Positions 26,138 to 34,674 are shown, counted from the first letter of the stretch. The stretch is 64,000 nt of DNA from Allobosea sp. 47.2.35 (GCF_024655635.1 NZ_JANLGI010000002.1:242730-306729), one strand, 5' to 3'. Notes: generated by a model not told the origin, from the sequence alone. Made by a program: numbers and translations.

Positions 26138-27706
26138 ATGACGAGCGCTCAGCCCCATCACGACTCCATCCTTATCATCGATTTCGGCTCGCAGGTGACC
26201 CAGCTCATCGCGCGGCGCATCCGCGAGATCGGCGTCTATTGCGAGATTGCCCCGTTCCAGTCGGCGGCCGATGCCTTCGCGCGCATGAAGCCGAAGGGCG
26301 TGATCTTCTCCGGCGGCCCGGCCTCGGTGCCGGACGAGGGCAGTCCGCGCGCTCCCGAAGCGGTCTTCAGCGCCAACATCCCGCTGATGGGCATCTGCTA
26401 CGGCCAGCAGACCATGGCACATCAGCTTGGCGGGAAGGTCGAGGGCGGCCACGCCGCCGAGTTCGGCCGCGCCGATGTCGAGATCCTGGCGTCCTCGAAG
26501 CTGTTCGAGGGCGTCTGGGAGAAGGGCGCGCGCTATCCCGTCTGGATGAGCCATGGCGACCGCGTCACGGAGCTGCCCGCGGGCTTCTCGGTCAAGGCGA
26601 CCTCGGAGAACGCCCCTTTCGCGGTGGCGAGCGACGAAGATCGCCGCTTCTACACCACCATGTTCCACCCCGAGGTGGTCCACACCCCGGATGGCGGCAA
26701 GCTGCTGCGCAATTTCGTCGTCGAGATCTGCGGTTGCAAGCCGGACTGGAGCATGTCGGCCTATCGCTCCGAGATGCAGAAGAAGATCCGCGAGCAGGTC
26801 GGCACCGGCCGCGTCATCTGCGGGCTCTCCGGCGGCGTCGACTCGGCGGTGGCGGCGGTCCTGATCCACGAGGCGATCGGCGACCAGCTCACCTGCGTCT
26901 TCGTCGATCATGGCCTGATGCGGATGAACGAGGCCGAGGAGGTCGTCCGCCTGTTCAGGGATCACTACAACATCCCGCTGGTCCATGTTGAGGCCGAAGA
27001 ACTTTTCCTTACCGAGCTCGCAAAGTGTGGCGCCGATCCCGAAGCCAAGCGCAAGACCATCGGCCGGCTCTTCATCGATGTCTTCGATGCAGAGGCGGCC
27101 AAGCTCGGCGGCGCCGATTTCCTGGCGCAGGGCACGCTCTATCCCGACGTGATCGAGAGCGTCTCCTTCTCCGGCGGCCCTTCGGTGACGATCAAGAGCC
27201 ACCACAATGTCGGCGGCCTGCCCGAGCGCATGAAGATGAAGCTCGTCGAGCCGCTGCGCGAATTGTTCAAGGACGAGGTTCGCGTGCTCGGCCGCGAACT
27301 CGGCCTGCCCGAGGCCTTCGTCGGCCGTCACCCCTTCCCGGGGCCGGGTCTCGCGATCCGCTGCCCCGGCGAGATCACCAAGGAGAAGCTCGACATCCTG
27401 CGCAAGGCGGATGCGATCTATCTCGACGAGATCCGCAAGGCCGGCCTCTACGACGTGATCTGGCAGGCCTTCGCCGTGCTGCTGCCGGTGCGCACCGTCG
27501 GCGTGATGGGTGACTATCGGACGTACGACCATGTCTGTGCCCTGCGCGCGGTGACCTCGGTCGACGGCATGACGGCGGATTTCTATCCCTTCGACATGAA
27601 TTTCCTCGGCCGCGCCGCGACCCGCATCATCAACGAGGTCAAGGGCATCAACCGCGTCGTCTACGACGTGACTTCGAAGCCCCCCGGCACGATCGAGTGG
27701 GAGTGA
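26138..27706 (+). CDS. guaA: GMP synthase (glutamine-hydrolysing)
   Basis: Converts XMP to GMP with ATP and ammonia taken from glutamine. The 522-residue protein has a class I amidotransferase domain with triad Cys87 (MGICYGQQ), His177 and Glu179 (FHPEV), an ATP pyrophosphatase domain with loop [10 protein letters not shown] (231-240), and the C-terminal dimerisation domain ending in PPGTIEWE, the invariant terminus. Together with purM and purN it makes purine synthesis a theme in the window, though they are 19 kb apart. A long palindrome follows. Confidence 0.98.
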   Translation: MTSAQPHHDSILIIDFGSQVTQLIARRIREIGVYCEIAPFQSAADAFARMKPKGVIFSGGPASVPDEGSPRAPEAVFSANIPLMGICYGQQTMAHQLGGKVEGGHAAEFGRADVEILASSKLFEGVWEKGARYPVWMSHGDRVTELPAGFSVKATSENAPFAVASDEDRRFYTTMFHPEVVHTPDGGKLLRNFVVEICGCKPDWSMSAYRSEMQKKIREQVGTGRVICGLSGGVDSAVAAVLIHEAIGDQLTCVFVDHGLMRMNEAEEVVRLFRDHYNIPLVHVEAEELFLTELAKCGADPEAKRKTIGRLFIDVFDAEAAKLGGADFLAQGTLYPDVIESVSFSGGPSVTIKSHHNVGGLPERMKMKLVEPLRELFKDEVRVLGRELGLPEAFVGRHPFPGPGLAIRCPGEITKEKLDILRKADAIYLDEIRKAGLYDVIWQAFAVLLPVRTVGVMGDYRTYDHVCALRAVTSVDGMTADFYPFDMNFLGRAATRIINEVKGINRVVYDVTSKPPGTIEWE

Positions 27707-27768
27707 TTGGCGCGGCAGCGCGATCGACTCGGATCGCACTCTAAGCTGACGCACGGAGCGCTGATATC

Positions 27769-27816
27769 AAATCCACCCGCTTCGGCCGATGATCTCGGCC
27801 CATGGCGGGTGGATTT
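27769..27816. terminator. Branched palindrome after guaA
   Basis: Outer arms AAATCCACCCGC (27769-27780) and GCGGGTGGATTT (27805-27816) are perfect over 12 bp and enclose an inner hairpin GGCCGA/TCGGCC (27784-27800). The closing ATTTG gives a weak U-run. It probably ends the guaA transcript. Confidence 0.65.
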
Positions 27817-27904
27817 GTCATTTGAGCCATCATGACGCCTGCCGGCGTTTGCCTCTCCGAAACGACTGGCGGGCAAGATGGCGGCCTGTTCTCCGGAGGT
27901 GGCT

Positions 27905-28591
27905 GTGGAAACGTCGCTCTATCTGCCCGTCAAGCGTTTCCTCGAAGGGCTCGGCTACACCGTGAAGGGAGAGATCGGGCCTTGCGACCTCGTCGGGCTT
28001 CGCGAGAGCGACCCTTCCGTCGTGGTGATCGGTGAGCTGAAGATGAGCTTCAATCTGGAACTCATCTTGCAGGGCGTAGACAGGCTCAGTCTCGGCGATG
28101 AGATCTGGCTCGCGGCCCAGCTGTCCGCCCGGGGCAAGGGGCGTGAAAGCGATCCGCGCTACCGCAATCTCTGCCGGCGCCTTGGCTTCGGCTTGCTCGG
28201 CGTTTCCAAGAGCGGTGACGTGGCGGTCCTCGTATCGCCGGCAGCGCCCACGCCGCGTAAGGATCCGCGGCGCCGCTCGCGGCTGGTGGACGAGCACAAG
28301 CGCCGCCAGGGCGACCCGGCCATGGGCGGCGGCACGCGCAAGCCCATCATGACGGCCTATCGCCAGCAGGCGCTGGCTTGCGCGGCAGCAATGGCGGCAG
28401 AGCCGAAACGGCCGCGCGATCTCAAGCCCTCCTGTCCCGATGCCCAGAAGATCCTCCACCGCAACGTCTATGGCTGGTTCGAGCGCTCCGGGCGCGGTGT
28501 CTACGCACTGACCGAGGCCGGTCGCGGCGCCTTGGCTGCGTGGCACGCTCAGGTTCCGGCGAGCCCGGAAGCGGCGGAACTCGCGGCCTGA
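27905..28591 (+). CDS. DUF2161 family protein with PD-(D/E)XK nuclease-like fold
   Basis: A 228-residue protein. The N-terminal half fits a PD-(D/E)XK phosphodiesterase core: PVKRFLEGLGYTVKGEI, then Asp28 (GPCDLVG) and Glu44-Leu-Lys46 (VIGELKMSF), which would be the metal-binding acid and catalytic lysine. A basic linker (about residues 115-140) leads to a C-terminal winged-helix-like part (ILHRNVYGWFERSGRGVYALTE). This suggests a DNA-acting enzyme, but no member has a proven role that I know. GTG 27905 was chosen because GGAGG lies six bases ahead; ATG 27878 is less well placed. Confidence 0.8.
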   Translation: METSLYLPVKRFLEGLGYTVKGEIGPCDLVGLRESDPSVVVIGELKMSFNLELILQGVDRLSLGDEIWLAAQLSARGKGRESDPRYRNLCRRLGFGLLGVSKSGDVAVLVSPAAPTPRKDPRRRSRLVDEHKRRQGDPAMGGGTRKPIMTAYRQQALACAAAMAAEPKRPRDLKPSCPDAQKILHRNVYGWFERSGRGVYALTEAGRGALAAWHAQVPASPEAAELAA

Positions 28592-28676
28592 GCACGGCCA
28601 TCCCCTTGCCACGGCTGCGCCTCAACGCGATCGTAGAGCCTCCGGCGATTGTTCGGATGGCCTGAAAGGGGTTGTG

Positions 28677-28991
28677 ATGATGGCGCAGAAACTTCTGGCC
28701 GCTGGGGTCTTGTCGTTGGCCGCCTTGACGCTGGCCGCTTGCCAGAGCGATGCGCAGCAGGCGCCGATGGGAACCGCGCCAGGTTTGCCCGGCGCGTGCA
28801 GCGAGGATGCGGCTGAGACGTTGGCGGGTAAGGCCCGTGTCAGTGATGCCGAAGCCCAGCAGATCACCGGTGCGACGATCGTGCGGCAGATTCGTCCTGG
28901 GCAGGGCGTGACGATGGATTACCGCAAGGAGCGGGTGACCATCGAGACCGATCCGAAGTCCGGCAGGGTTATCCGGGCCTATTGCGGCTAG
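28677..28991 (+). CDS. I78 family peptidase inhibitor-like lipoprotein
   Basis: A 104-residue protein. A signal sequence with lipobox LTLAAC places the lipidated cysteine near residue 22. The C-terminal 45 residues match the I78 inhibitor pattern, with QITGATIVRQIRPGQGVTMDYR and the closing VTIETD-SGRVIRAYCG. Such proteins resemble fungal elastase inhibitors and may shield the envelope from proteases. Three start codons lie in a row (28674, 28677, 28680) after AAAGGGG, so the exact first residue is uncertain. Two cysteines, in PGACSED and RAYCG, could pair. Confidence 0.82.
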   Translation: MMAQKLLAAGVLSLAALTLAACQSDAQQAPMGTAPGLPGACSEDAAETLAGKARVSDAEAQQITGATIVRQIRPGQGVTMDYRKERVTIETDPKSGRVIRAYCG

Positions 28992-29062
28992 GCGCGATGT
29001 GGGGGCGTTTCCGAGCCTTCGGCGACCGCTGATGCCGTCATCGCGGGGCTAATGCTCCAAAC

Positions 29063-29087
29063 GAAAAAACCGCCCGAAAGGGCGGTT
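29063..29087 (-). terminator. Terminator of rpmG
   Basis: An 8-bp stem, AACCGCCC and GGGCGGTT (29068-29087), has a four-base loop. On the minus strand it is followed by a run of six T, as expected for the rpmG transcript. Confidence 0.9.
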
Positions 29088-29120
29088 CTTCAAAGCGAAA
29101 TCAGATCGAGAGGCAGGGCC

Positions 29121-29288
29121 TCACTTGATCTTGGTTTCCTTGAACTCGACGTGCTTGCGCGCGACGGGGTCGTACTTCTTCTTCGACATCTTCTCGGTCA
29201 TCGTGCGCGAGTTCTTCTTCGTCACGTAGAAGAAGCCGGTGTCGGCGGTCGAAAGCAGCTTGATCTTGATCGTCACGGCCTTGGCCAT
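29121..29288 (-). CDS. rpmG: 50S ribosomal protein L33
   Basis: A 55-residue ribosomal protein that binds 23S rRNA near the E site. Starts [20 protein letters not shown], followed by YVTKKNSRT and [18 protein letters not shown], the standard proteobacterial form. It lacks the zinc-binding cysteines, so it is the C-minus version that does not need zinc. It lies 140 bases downstream of the rnr-DUF983-NUDIX genes on the same strand and has its own terminator. Confidence 0.97.
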   Translation of the reverse strand: MAKAVTIKIKLLSTADTGFFYVTKKNSRTMTEKMSKKKYDPVARKHVEFKETKIK

Positions 29289-29428
29289 GGGTCTATCCTC
29301 GAACCATGCGGGCCGATGGCCCTCGGAAAAGAAAATGGCCGGGCGAGCCCGGCAAACCGTCAGCGCGGGGAATGCCGCAAAGGGCCGGCGAAGTCAAGGA
29401 AGAATAGCTTCGCGGCGCGAAGGACACC

Positions 29429-30163
29429 TCAAAGCTCCTCGCGCACGAAGCTGCCACGCTTCTCCCAATAGAACGGGACGGACAGCCAGGGCGCGAAACC
29501 GCCCTCGATCCGGGCCTCGACCTCCTGGATGATCACCTTGGTGATGGTCGGCAGGTCCAGCTCCTTGGCCTCGTCGAAATCGACCCAGACCAGATCCACC
29601 AGCTCCGAATCGGGGCCGATGATGCCGTCGATCCGCTTGGCGACGGCGGAGGCGTCGATCGCGAAGAAGCGGGTGTCGAATCGCTTCGGCCGGCGCGGCG
29701 GCGTGATCGCGCGCGCGACGAAGGTCACCGCCGAGAGATCGGGATAGATGCCCTGCGCGGCGAAGTCGGTCCAGCTTCCGGGCGGCGGGGCATCCGGCGC
29801 GCCGAACTCGTCGGAGCCGAAGAGCAGGCCGGTCTCCTCGAAGGTCTCGCGGATCGCGGCCATCGCCAGCGCACGCGCCTTGCCGGCGCTGGGGCGCAGG
29901 CAGCGCTTGCCGAGCCGGTCCTCGCAGATCTGCGGCACGGCACCGGTCGCGACCATCTGCCGGTCGCCGGCATCGACGCGCCCGCCGGGGAAGACATATT
30001 TGCCCGGCATGAACTTGTGGCTCGCGTGGCGCTTGCCCATCAAGACCTTGGGGCGCGCGAGACTGCGATCCAGGATCATCATCGTCGCGGCGTCCTTGGG
30101 ACGCTGATTGGCTGTGGTGCGCGCCCGCTCGGCCTGGGTCAGGGTGACGGTGTGGTCGGTCAT
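29429..30163 (-). CDS. NUDIX hydrolase
   Basis: A 244-residue hydrolase of nucleoside-diphosphate-linked compounds. The fold starts with MMILDRSLARPKVLMGKR and KYVFPGGRVDAGD; the Nudix box helix is AAIRETFEETGLLFG at about residues 109-123, where the Glu residues of RExxEE bind magnesium. An insert of about 35 residues separates the GG motif from the helix, as in the larger bacterial NUDIX proteins, so the substrate is hard to guess. The ATG overlaps the DUF983 stop as ATGA. Confidence 0.9.
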   Translation of the reverse strand: MTDHTVTLTQAERARTTANQRPKDAATMMILDRSLARPKVLMGKRHASHKFMPGKYVFPGGRVDAGDRQMVATGAVPQICEDRLGKRCLRPSAGKARALAMAAIRETFEETGLLFGSDEFGAPDAPPPGSWTDFAAQGIYPDLSAVTFVARAITPPRRPKRFDTRFFAIDASAVAKRIDGIIGPDSELVDLVWVDFDEAKELDLPTITKVIIQEVEARIEGGFAPWLSVPFYWEKRGSFVREEL

Positions 30164-30606
30164 GAACGTGAATCCGAAGGGGGCAGGGGCTGGCGCTCGG
30201 GCCGGTCAGGCACGCCGCCGAAGCCATGCATGCGCACGGCCCATTGCAGGCCGACGACGCCGCCCTTCACGGGCTGCATCAGCGCGAAGGACAGGATGAT
30301 GGTGAGAAGCGGCCAGACGGTCATGTGCAACCACATCGGCCAGTCCGCGAATTTCTCGGCCAGCAGCAGGCCACCGACGATGATATGGCCGACGATGGTG
30401 ATGACGATATAGGGCGGCAGGTCGTCGGCGCGCTGGTGATGCAGGTCCTCGCCGCAGGCCTCGCATCGATCGACAGGCTTCAGGAAGGCGCGGAACAACC
30501 GGCCTTTGCCGCAATGCGGGCAACGCCCCCTCAGGCCGCGCGCAACCGCCTGGCGCCAGTCGCGCGCGTCGAGATGCCCGTCCGCGCTGTGGATCTGGAC
30601 GCCCAT
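30160..30606 (-). CDS. DUF983 zinc-ribbon membrane protein
   Basis: A 148-residue protein. The N-terminal part has two CxxC pairs (CPHCGKGRL; CEACGED) that form a zinc ribbon, and two membrane helices follow at about residues 68-82 and 92-112 (YIVITIVGHIIVGGLLL; WPLLTIILSFALMQ). The function is unknown; the family sits next to rnr in many Alphaproteobacteria. The start ATG shares a base with the rnr stop (TGATG), and its own stop overlaps the NUDIX start. Confidence 0.9.
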   Translation of the reverse strand: MGVQIHSADGHLDARDWRQAVARGLRGRCPHCGKGRLFRAFLKPVDRCEACGEDLHHQRADDLPPYIVITIVGHIIVGGLLLAEKFADWPMWLHMTVWPLLTIILSFALMQPVKGGVVGLQWAVRMHGFGGVPDRPERQPLPPSDSRS

Positions 30607-32954
30607 CACCGCCTCTTGCCGGGCTTGCTCTTGCCCGACTTGCCTTTGCCGAAGCCGTTCCCGCCGGGCTTGCCCTTCTTGCCGAAGCTCGCCGCCGGCC
30701 GGCTCGTTCCGAACGGGACCGCACCGCCGCGCCGCCTGCCGCCGCCCGTGGGCACTTTCCGCCCAGGCGAGAGGATTTCGAAGCGCAGGGCGCCCGCGAC
30801 AGGGGCGGCCTCGACCAGCTTGACATGGACCCGGTCGCCGAGGCGCCAGCTCTCGCCGGTGCGCTCGCCGATCAGGGCATGGGCCGCCTCGTCGTAGCGA
30901 TAGTAGTCGCCACCGAGCGTCGAGGCCGGGACGAAGCCGTCGGCGCCTGTGCCGTCGAGCTTCACGAAGAGCCCGGCCCGGGTGACGCCACCGATGCGCC
31001 CGTCGAAGCTCGCGCCGATCTGGTCGGCGAGGAAATGCGCGATCAGGCGGTCGGTGGTCTCGCGCTCGGCCGCCATGGCGCGCCGCTCAGCCGCCGAGAT
31101 GCGGGTCGCGACCTCGCGCAGCTCCGCGAGCGCGGTGCTCTTCGGCAGGCCGTCATCGCCGAGCTTCAGCGCCGTGATCAGGGCGCGATGCACGATCAGG
31201 TCGGCATAGCGCCGGATCGGCGAGGTGAAATGCGCGTAGCGGCGCAGGTTGAGGCCGAAATGCCCGTAATTCTCGGCGACGTACTCGGCCTGGGCCTGCG
31301 TGCGCAGCACGACCTCGTTGATCAGGGTCTCGTTCTCCGAGCCTTTGATCATGCCGAGGATACGGTTGAACAGCACGGGCCTCAGCGCCCCGTCCTGCGG
31401 CAGCTTGATGCCGATCGAGGCGAGGACTTCGCCGAGTGCTCGCATCTTCTCCAGCGAGGGCTCGTCATGGCAGCGATAGATCAGCAGGCTGCCGGCCTTC
31501 TCCAGCGTCTCGGCCGCCGCGACATTGGCGAGGATCATGAATTCCTCGATCAGCCGGTGCGCCGCGAGCCGGTCCGGCACGATGACGCGGTCGACCGCGC
31601 CGTCGGGCTTCAGGATCAGCTTCCGCTCGGGCAGGTCGAGTTCGAGCGGCTGGCGCTGGTCGCGGGCGCGCGCCGCCACGCCATAGGCCGCCCAGAGCGG
31701 CATCAGCACGCTCTCGCGGATCGGCGCGGTCTTCTCGTCGGGGCTGCCGTCGATCGCGGCCTGGGCCTGCTGGTAGGAGAGCTTCGCCGCCGAGCGCATC
31801 AGCACGCGGTGGAAGGAATGGCTCTTCTTCGAACCGTCGGCCTTGAGCACGAGCCTGACGGCAAGTGCCGGGCGGTCCTCGTGCTCGCGCAGCGAACAGA
31901 GATCGTTCGAGATCCGCTCCGGCAGCATCGGCACGACGCGGTCGGGGAAATAGACCGAGTTGCCGCGCTCAAGCGCCTCGCGGTCGAGTGCCGAATGGGG
32001 CGTCACATAGGCCGCGACATCGGCGATGGCGACGGTGACGATGAAGCCGCCGGGATTGGCTGGGTCCTCGTCCGGCACGGCATGGACCGCGTCGTCATGG
32101 TCCTTGGCGTCAGCCGGGTCGATGGTGACGAGCGGCAGCGCGCGCCAGTCCTCGCGGCCCTTCAGGCTGGCAAGCGGCGCATTCGCCGCTTCCTGAAGCG
32201 CTGCCGGCGGGAATTCATGCGGGATGCCATGGGCATGGATCGCGATCAGGCTGACCGCACGCTCCGACTTGATCGAGCCCAGCCGCTCGCGCACATGCGC
32301 CTCGGGCGGGCCGAAGCGGCTCTCGCGGCGCAGATTGACCGAGACGAGATCGCCGTCCTGCGCCTCGGCCGTGCGGCCCTTCGGAATGATGGCCTCGCGG
32401 CCCAGCGCCTTCTTGTCGATCGGGACCAACCGGCCGGAGCCGTCGGGCAGGGCGCGGAAGATGCCGAGCACGGCGGCCCGGGCCTTGCCCATCACCTTCA
32501 GCACGCGGCCGGAATACCCGAAGCCCTCGACGCCGCGCAGCCGCGTCAGCTTGAGAATGACATGGTCGCCGACGCCGGGCGCCGGCGCTGCCGACTTGTC
32601 CTTGCGCCGCCCTTCGCGGGTGCGCTCGATCAGGATCTGCGGCGGCGGGCCGTTCTCGTCCGCGTCCCATTCCAGTGGCTGGGCGACGAGGTCTCCCTCG
32701 CGGTCGCGGCGCTTGATCTCGGAGAGCAGCACGGGCGGCAGCGCGCCGCGCGGATGGACCGGGCGTTCCTTGCCGTCGCCGCCGATCTCGCCTTCCTCCG
32801 CCAGCTCCTTGAGCAGGCGCTTCAGCCAGATCTTGCCGCCGCCATCGAGCCCGAAGGCCTTGGCGATCTCGCGCCGGCCGACCTCGCGGCCGGCAGCGCG
32901 CTCCTCCTCGATGAAGTCGAGAATGGCCTCGCGGCTCGGATCAGGAACGGACAC
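30606..32954 (-). CDS. rnr: Ribonuclease R
   Basis: A 3'-to-5' exoribonuclease that degrades structured RNA and defective rRNA and tRNA. The protein (782 residues from GTG 32954) has a helix-turn-helix-like N-terminal part, cold-shock domains, the RNB domain with the catalytic aspartates in TIDPADAKDHDDAV near residue 280, an S1 domain (FDGRIGGVTRAGLFVKLDGT) and a long Lys/Gly/Arg-rich tail of about 50 residues. The start is uncertain: ATG 33023 is in frame but lacks a binding site and begins with unlike residues. First gene of the rnr-DUF983-NUDIX operon. topA, which I recall often preceding rnr in this order, is absent. Confidence 0.95.
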   Translation of the reverse strand: MSVPDPSREAILDFIEEERAAGREVGRREIAKAFGLDGGGKIWLKRLLKELAEEGEIGGDGKERPVHPRGALPPVLLSEIKRRDREGDLVAQPLEWDADENGPPPQILIERTREGRRKDKSAAPAPGVGDHVILKLTRLRGVEGFGYSGRVLKVMGKARAAVLGIFRALPDGSGRLVPIDKKALGREAIIPKGRTAEAQDGDLVSVNLRRESRFGPPEAHVRERLGSIKSERAVSLIAIHAHGIPHEFPPAALQEAANAPLASLKGREDWRALPLVTIDPADAKDHDDAVHAVPDEDPANPGGFIVTVAIADVAAYVTPHSALDREALERGNSVYFPDRVVPMLPERISNDLCSLREHEDRPALAVRLVLKADGSKKSHSFHRVLMRSAAKLSYQQAQAAIDGSPDEKTAPIRESVLMPLWAAYGVAARARDQRQPLELDLPERKLILKPDGAVDRVIVPDRLAAHRLIEEFMILANVAAAETLEKAGSLLIYRCHDEPSLEKMRALGEVLASIGIKLPQDGALRPVLFNRILGMIKGSENETLINEVVLRTQAQAEYVAENYGHFGLNLRRYAHFTSPIRRYADLIVHRALITALKLGDDGLPKSTALAELREVATRISAAERRAMAAERETTDRLIAHFLADQIGASFDGRIGGVTRAGLFVKLDGTGADGFVPASTLGGDYYRYDEAAHALIGERTGESWRLGDRVHVKLVEAAPVAGALRFEILSPGRKVPTGGGRRRGGAVPFGTSRPAASFGKKGKPGGNGFGKGKSGKSKPGKRR

Positions 32955-33051
32955 GGCCGGTACTCGGGGCGTTGGGCAGGGAAAAGCGTGACACGCCGCC
33001 TGTCTGCCACGGCTTGCGGCCATGCGCCAGCATTAGCCGCTTGAAAGCAAG

Positions 33052-33242
33052 AAGGGCAGCCCTTGCGAGCTGCCCTTCCATTGCCGAACCGCGATCCGGC
33101 GAACCGGATCTGAAGGTGCGAAAACTCACGCGGAATAGAAACCCCAGCAAGAAGAGGTCCAGGTCCGCCCGCCTTGCACCAGCGGTTGATGACAATGAGA
33201 CACTGGATCACCTCCTTTCAGTTGTTACCGACAAGAAGGAGG
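33052..33242 (-). promoter_or_regulatory. Structured leader upstream of rnr, with anti-SD/SD pair
   Basis: Read 5' to 3' on the minus strand: CCUCCUU (33242-33236), an 18-base loop, AAGGAGG (33217-33211), GTG start of a 25-codon ORF at 33203, a hairpin GATCCGG/CCGGATC (33110-33093, loop TTCG) and a longer hairpin AAGGGCAGC/GCTGCCCTT (33077-33052). The first two elements can pair perfectly over 7 bp and hide the Shine-Dalgarno sequence. The last hairpin resembles a terminator but has only a broken T-run (TTCTTGCTTT). The order hidden site, short ORF, hairpins, gene is that of an attenuator. The plus strand here (33203-33219) equals the end of 16S rRNA. The rest of the gap, 33243-33395, probably holds the promoter. 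Confidence 0.55.
33126..33203 (-). CDS. Possible 25-residue leader peptide before rnr
   Basis: GTG 33203 stands seven bases after AAAGGAGG, itself part of a 17-base stretch complementary to the 16S rRNA end. The peptide begins MSHCHQPLVQGG and ends TWTSSCWGFYSA, with two Trp and two Cys codons. No family is recognised. It may be translated only to control the downstream hairpins. On the opposite strand a 50-codon frame (33116-33268) overlaps it; that frame lacks a placed ribosome binding site. Confidence 0.35.
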   Translation of the reverse strand: MSHCHQPLVQGGRTWTSSCWGFYSA

Positions 33243-33395
33243 CTAAGGCGATTCTGCAGTCGTCGTAAATGCCAAAAAATGCGCTGGATGAGCACAGCGC
33301 AAGTCGCGTTCTGGGCCGTAAAAATATGAGCCGGCTCTTGCGTTGCACAGCAATGAGGCAGGGAAGTCTACCGTAAAGGCAGGAGTCGCGAGGCG

Positions 33396-33806
33396 TTAGC
33401 CGTGCAACTTCAGCCCCTTGATGATCTTGTCGATCTCCTTGCGCTCGGCATGGAGCCCAAGGCCGACGAGATCGAGCGCATCCGTCGCCACCGCCGCGAC
33501 GGCGGCGCGGTTGTCGCTATCATTGCCGGTTGCGAACAGTTCTTTGGTATAGAGATGCGGCCGGACACCGCGCTCCTGTGCCCGTTGCAGCACGTTCGTA
33601 AGCTCGGCACCGCTCGCGGCGAAGATCAGGACAGGCTGGCGGATCAGGGGCCCGTAGAAGCGGCCGGACGCATCCTGATAAGGTTCGCCTGCGAGTTCGG
33701 GGGCGGTTCCGACGAGCCCGCCGGCGAGGAAGCTTGCGACATTGAGTTTTTGCCAGGTTGCGAGATCATCGCGAACCACGATGGCGATCTTGGTATCGTA
33801 ACGCAT
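33396..33806 (-). CDS. DUF2000 family protein
   Basis: A 136-residue protein that begins MRYDTKIAIVVRDDLATWQKLNV and includes ASFLAGGLVGTAPELAGEPY and LYTKELFATGNDSDNRAAVAAV, the pattern of DUF2000. The fold is related to peptidyl-tRNA hydrolase 2, but catalysis is not shown for the family. Its start codon overlaps that of the divergent AraC-type gene, a pairing that suggests control by that regulator. The ribosome binding site is poor; the frame stays open upstream to 33911, opposite the regulator. Confidence 0.85.
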   Translation of the reverse strand: MRYDTKIAIVVRDDLATWQKLNVASFLAGGLVGTAPELAGEPYQDASGRFYGPLIRQPVLIFAASGAELTNVLQRAQERGVRPHLYTKELFATGNDSDNRAAVAAVATDALDLVGLGLHAERKEIDKIIKGLKLHG

Positions 33807-34674
33807 GGATGCATCGCTAACCGAGGCCGGCAAGGCCAGTCTTGAACGATCGTGCGGGCCTGAGCCGGATTGGGTCCGGCTCGGCACCGGCGCGGACGGC
33901 ATCGAGCGCATGGAGGCGTTCTTCCGAGGCTATGCCTATGATCCACACCGCCACGACACCTATGCCTTCGGGCTGACGCTGTCCGGCGTGCAGTCCTTCG
34001 ACTATCGCGGCGCGCGGCGCGACAGCCTCGGTGGCCACGCCATCGTCCTGCATCCCGACGAGGTCCATAACGGCCGCTCCGGCATCGAGGGCGGCTTCCG
34101 CTACCGCATGCTCTATGTCGAGCCGCACCTGATCCGGCGGGCGATGGGCGAGTGCGGCCGGGCTTTGCCGTTCGTATCCACAGCCGTTTCGCAGGAGCCT
34201 CGGCTCGTCTCCGCGATCGCCCATGCGCTGCGCGATCTCGACCAGCCGCTCGATCCATTGGCGGCAGACGATCTGGTCGAAAGGCTGGCGCAGGCCTTGT
34301 TCGCGCTCGATCCTTCCGCCGGAAACGCTCGCCCCTCCCGGCTCGACGTCTTCGCACTGGAGCAGGCGCGCGATTATCTCGATGCCCACGCGACGGAGGC
34401 CGTCGATTCCAGCCGGCTGGAAGCCATGACCGGGCTCGACCGCTTCGCCCTGGCGCGCCAGTTCCGCGCCGCTTTCGGTACCAGCCCTTATAACTACCTC
34501 GTGATGCGCCGCCTCGATCGCGCCCGCCGGATGCTGACGCAACACATCTCTCTGGCCGATGCGGCCTTCGCCTGTGGCTTCGCCGATCAAAGCCATCTCA
34601 CCCGCCAGTTCCGTCGCGCCTATGGCGTTACGCCGGGGCGCTGGCGGGCTCTGCAACGGCAAATCCGGGCCTGA
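33805..34674 (+). CDS. AraC family transcriptional regulator
   Basis: A 289-residue regulator. The N-terminal half is a cupin-type ligand domain with the metal-like PHRHDTYAFGLTLSG motif and HPDEVHNGRSG. The C-terminal 100 residues hold two helix-turn-helix units: SSRLEAMTGLDRFALARQFRAAFG and LADAAFACGFADQSHLTRQFRRAYG, then the terminal VTPGRWR. The start ATG overlaps that of DUF2000 on the other strand (CATG at 33804-33807), so each gene's leader lies inside the other. The next start, ATG 33910, would remove part of the cupin. Inducer unknown. Confidence 0.88.
   Translation: MDASLTEAGKASLERSCGPEPDWVRLGTGADGIERMEAFFRGYAYDPHRHDTYAFGLTLSGVQSFDYRGARRDSLGGHAIVLHPDEVHNGRSGIEGGFRYRMLYVEPHLIRRAMGECGRALPFVSTAVSQEPRLVSAIAHALRDLDQPLDPLAADDLVERLAQALFALDPSAGNARPSRLDVFALEQARDYLDAHATEAVDSSRLEAMTGLDRFALARQFRAAFGTSPYNYLVMRRLDRARRMLTQHISLADAAFACGFADQSHLTRQFRRAYGVTPGRWRALQRQIRA

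Noticed and set aside
30825..33044. A 739-codon plus-strand frame opposite rnr
   Set aside because: Antisense shadow of RNase R; no ribosome binding site and no known domain.
33203..33219. 16S-like sequence taken as a truncated rRNA gene
   Set aside because: Only 17 bases match and the upstream sequence does not continue into helix 45 of 16S rRNA, so it is not an rRNA fragment.
32972..33268. A 98-codon plus-strand frame across the rnr leader
   Set aside because: The first part overlaps the rnr start and has no conserved look; a shorter version from GTG 33116 (50 codons) is possible but lacks a placed ribosome binding site, so it is mentioned only with the leader.
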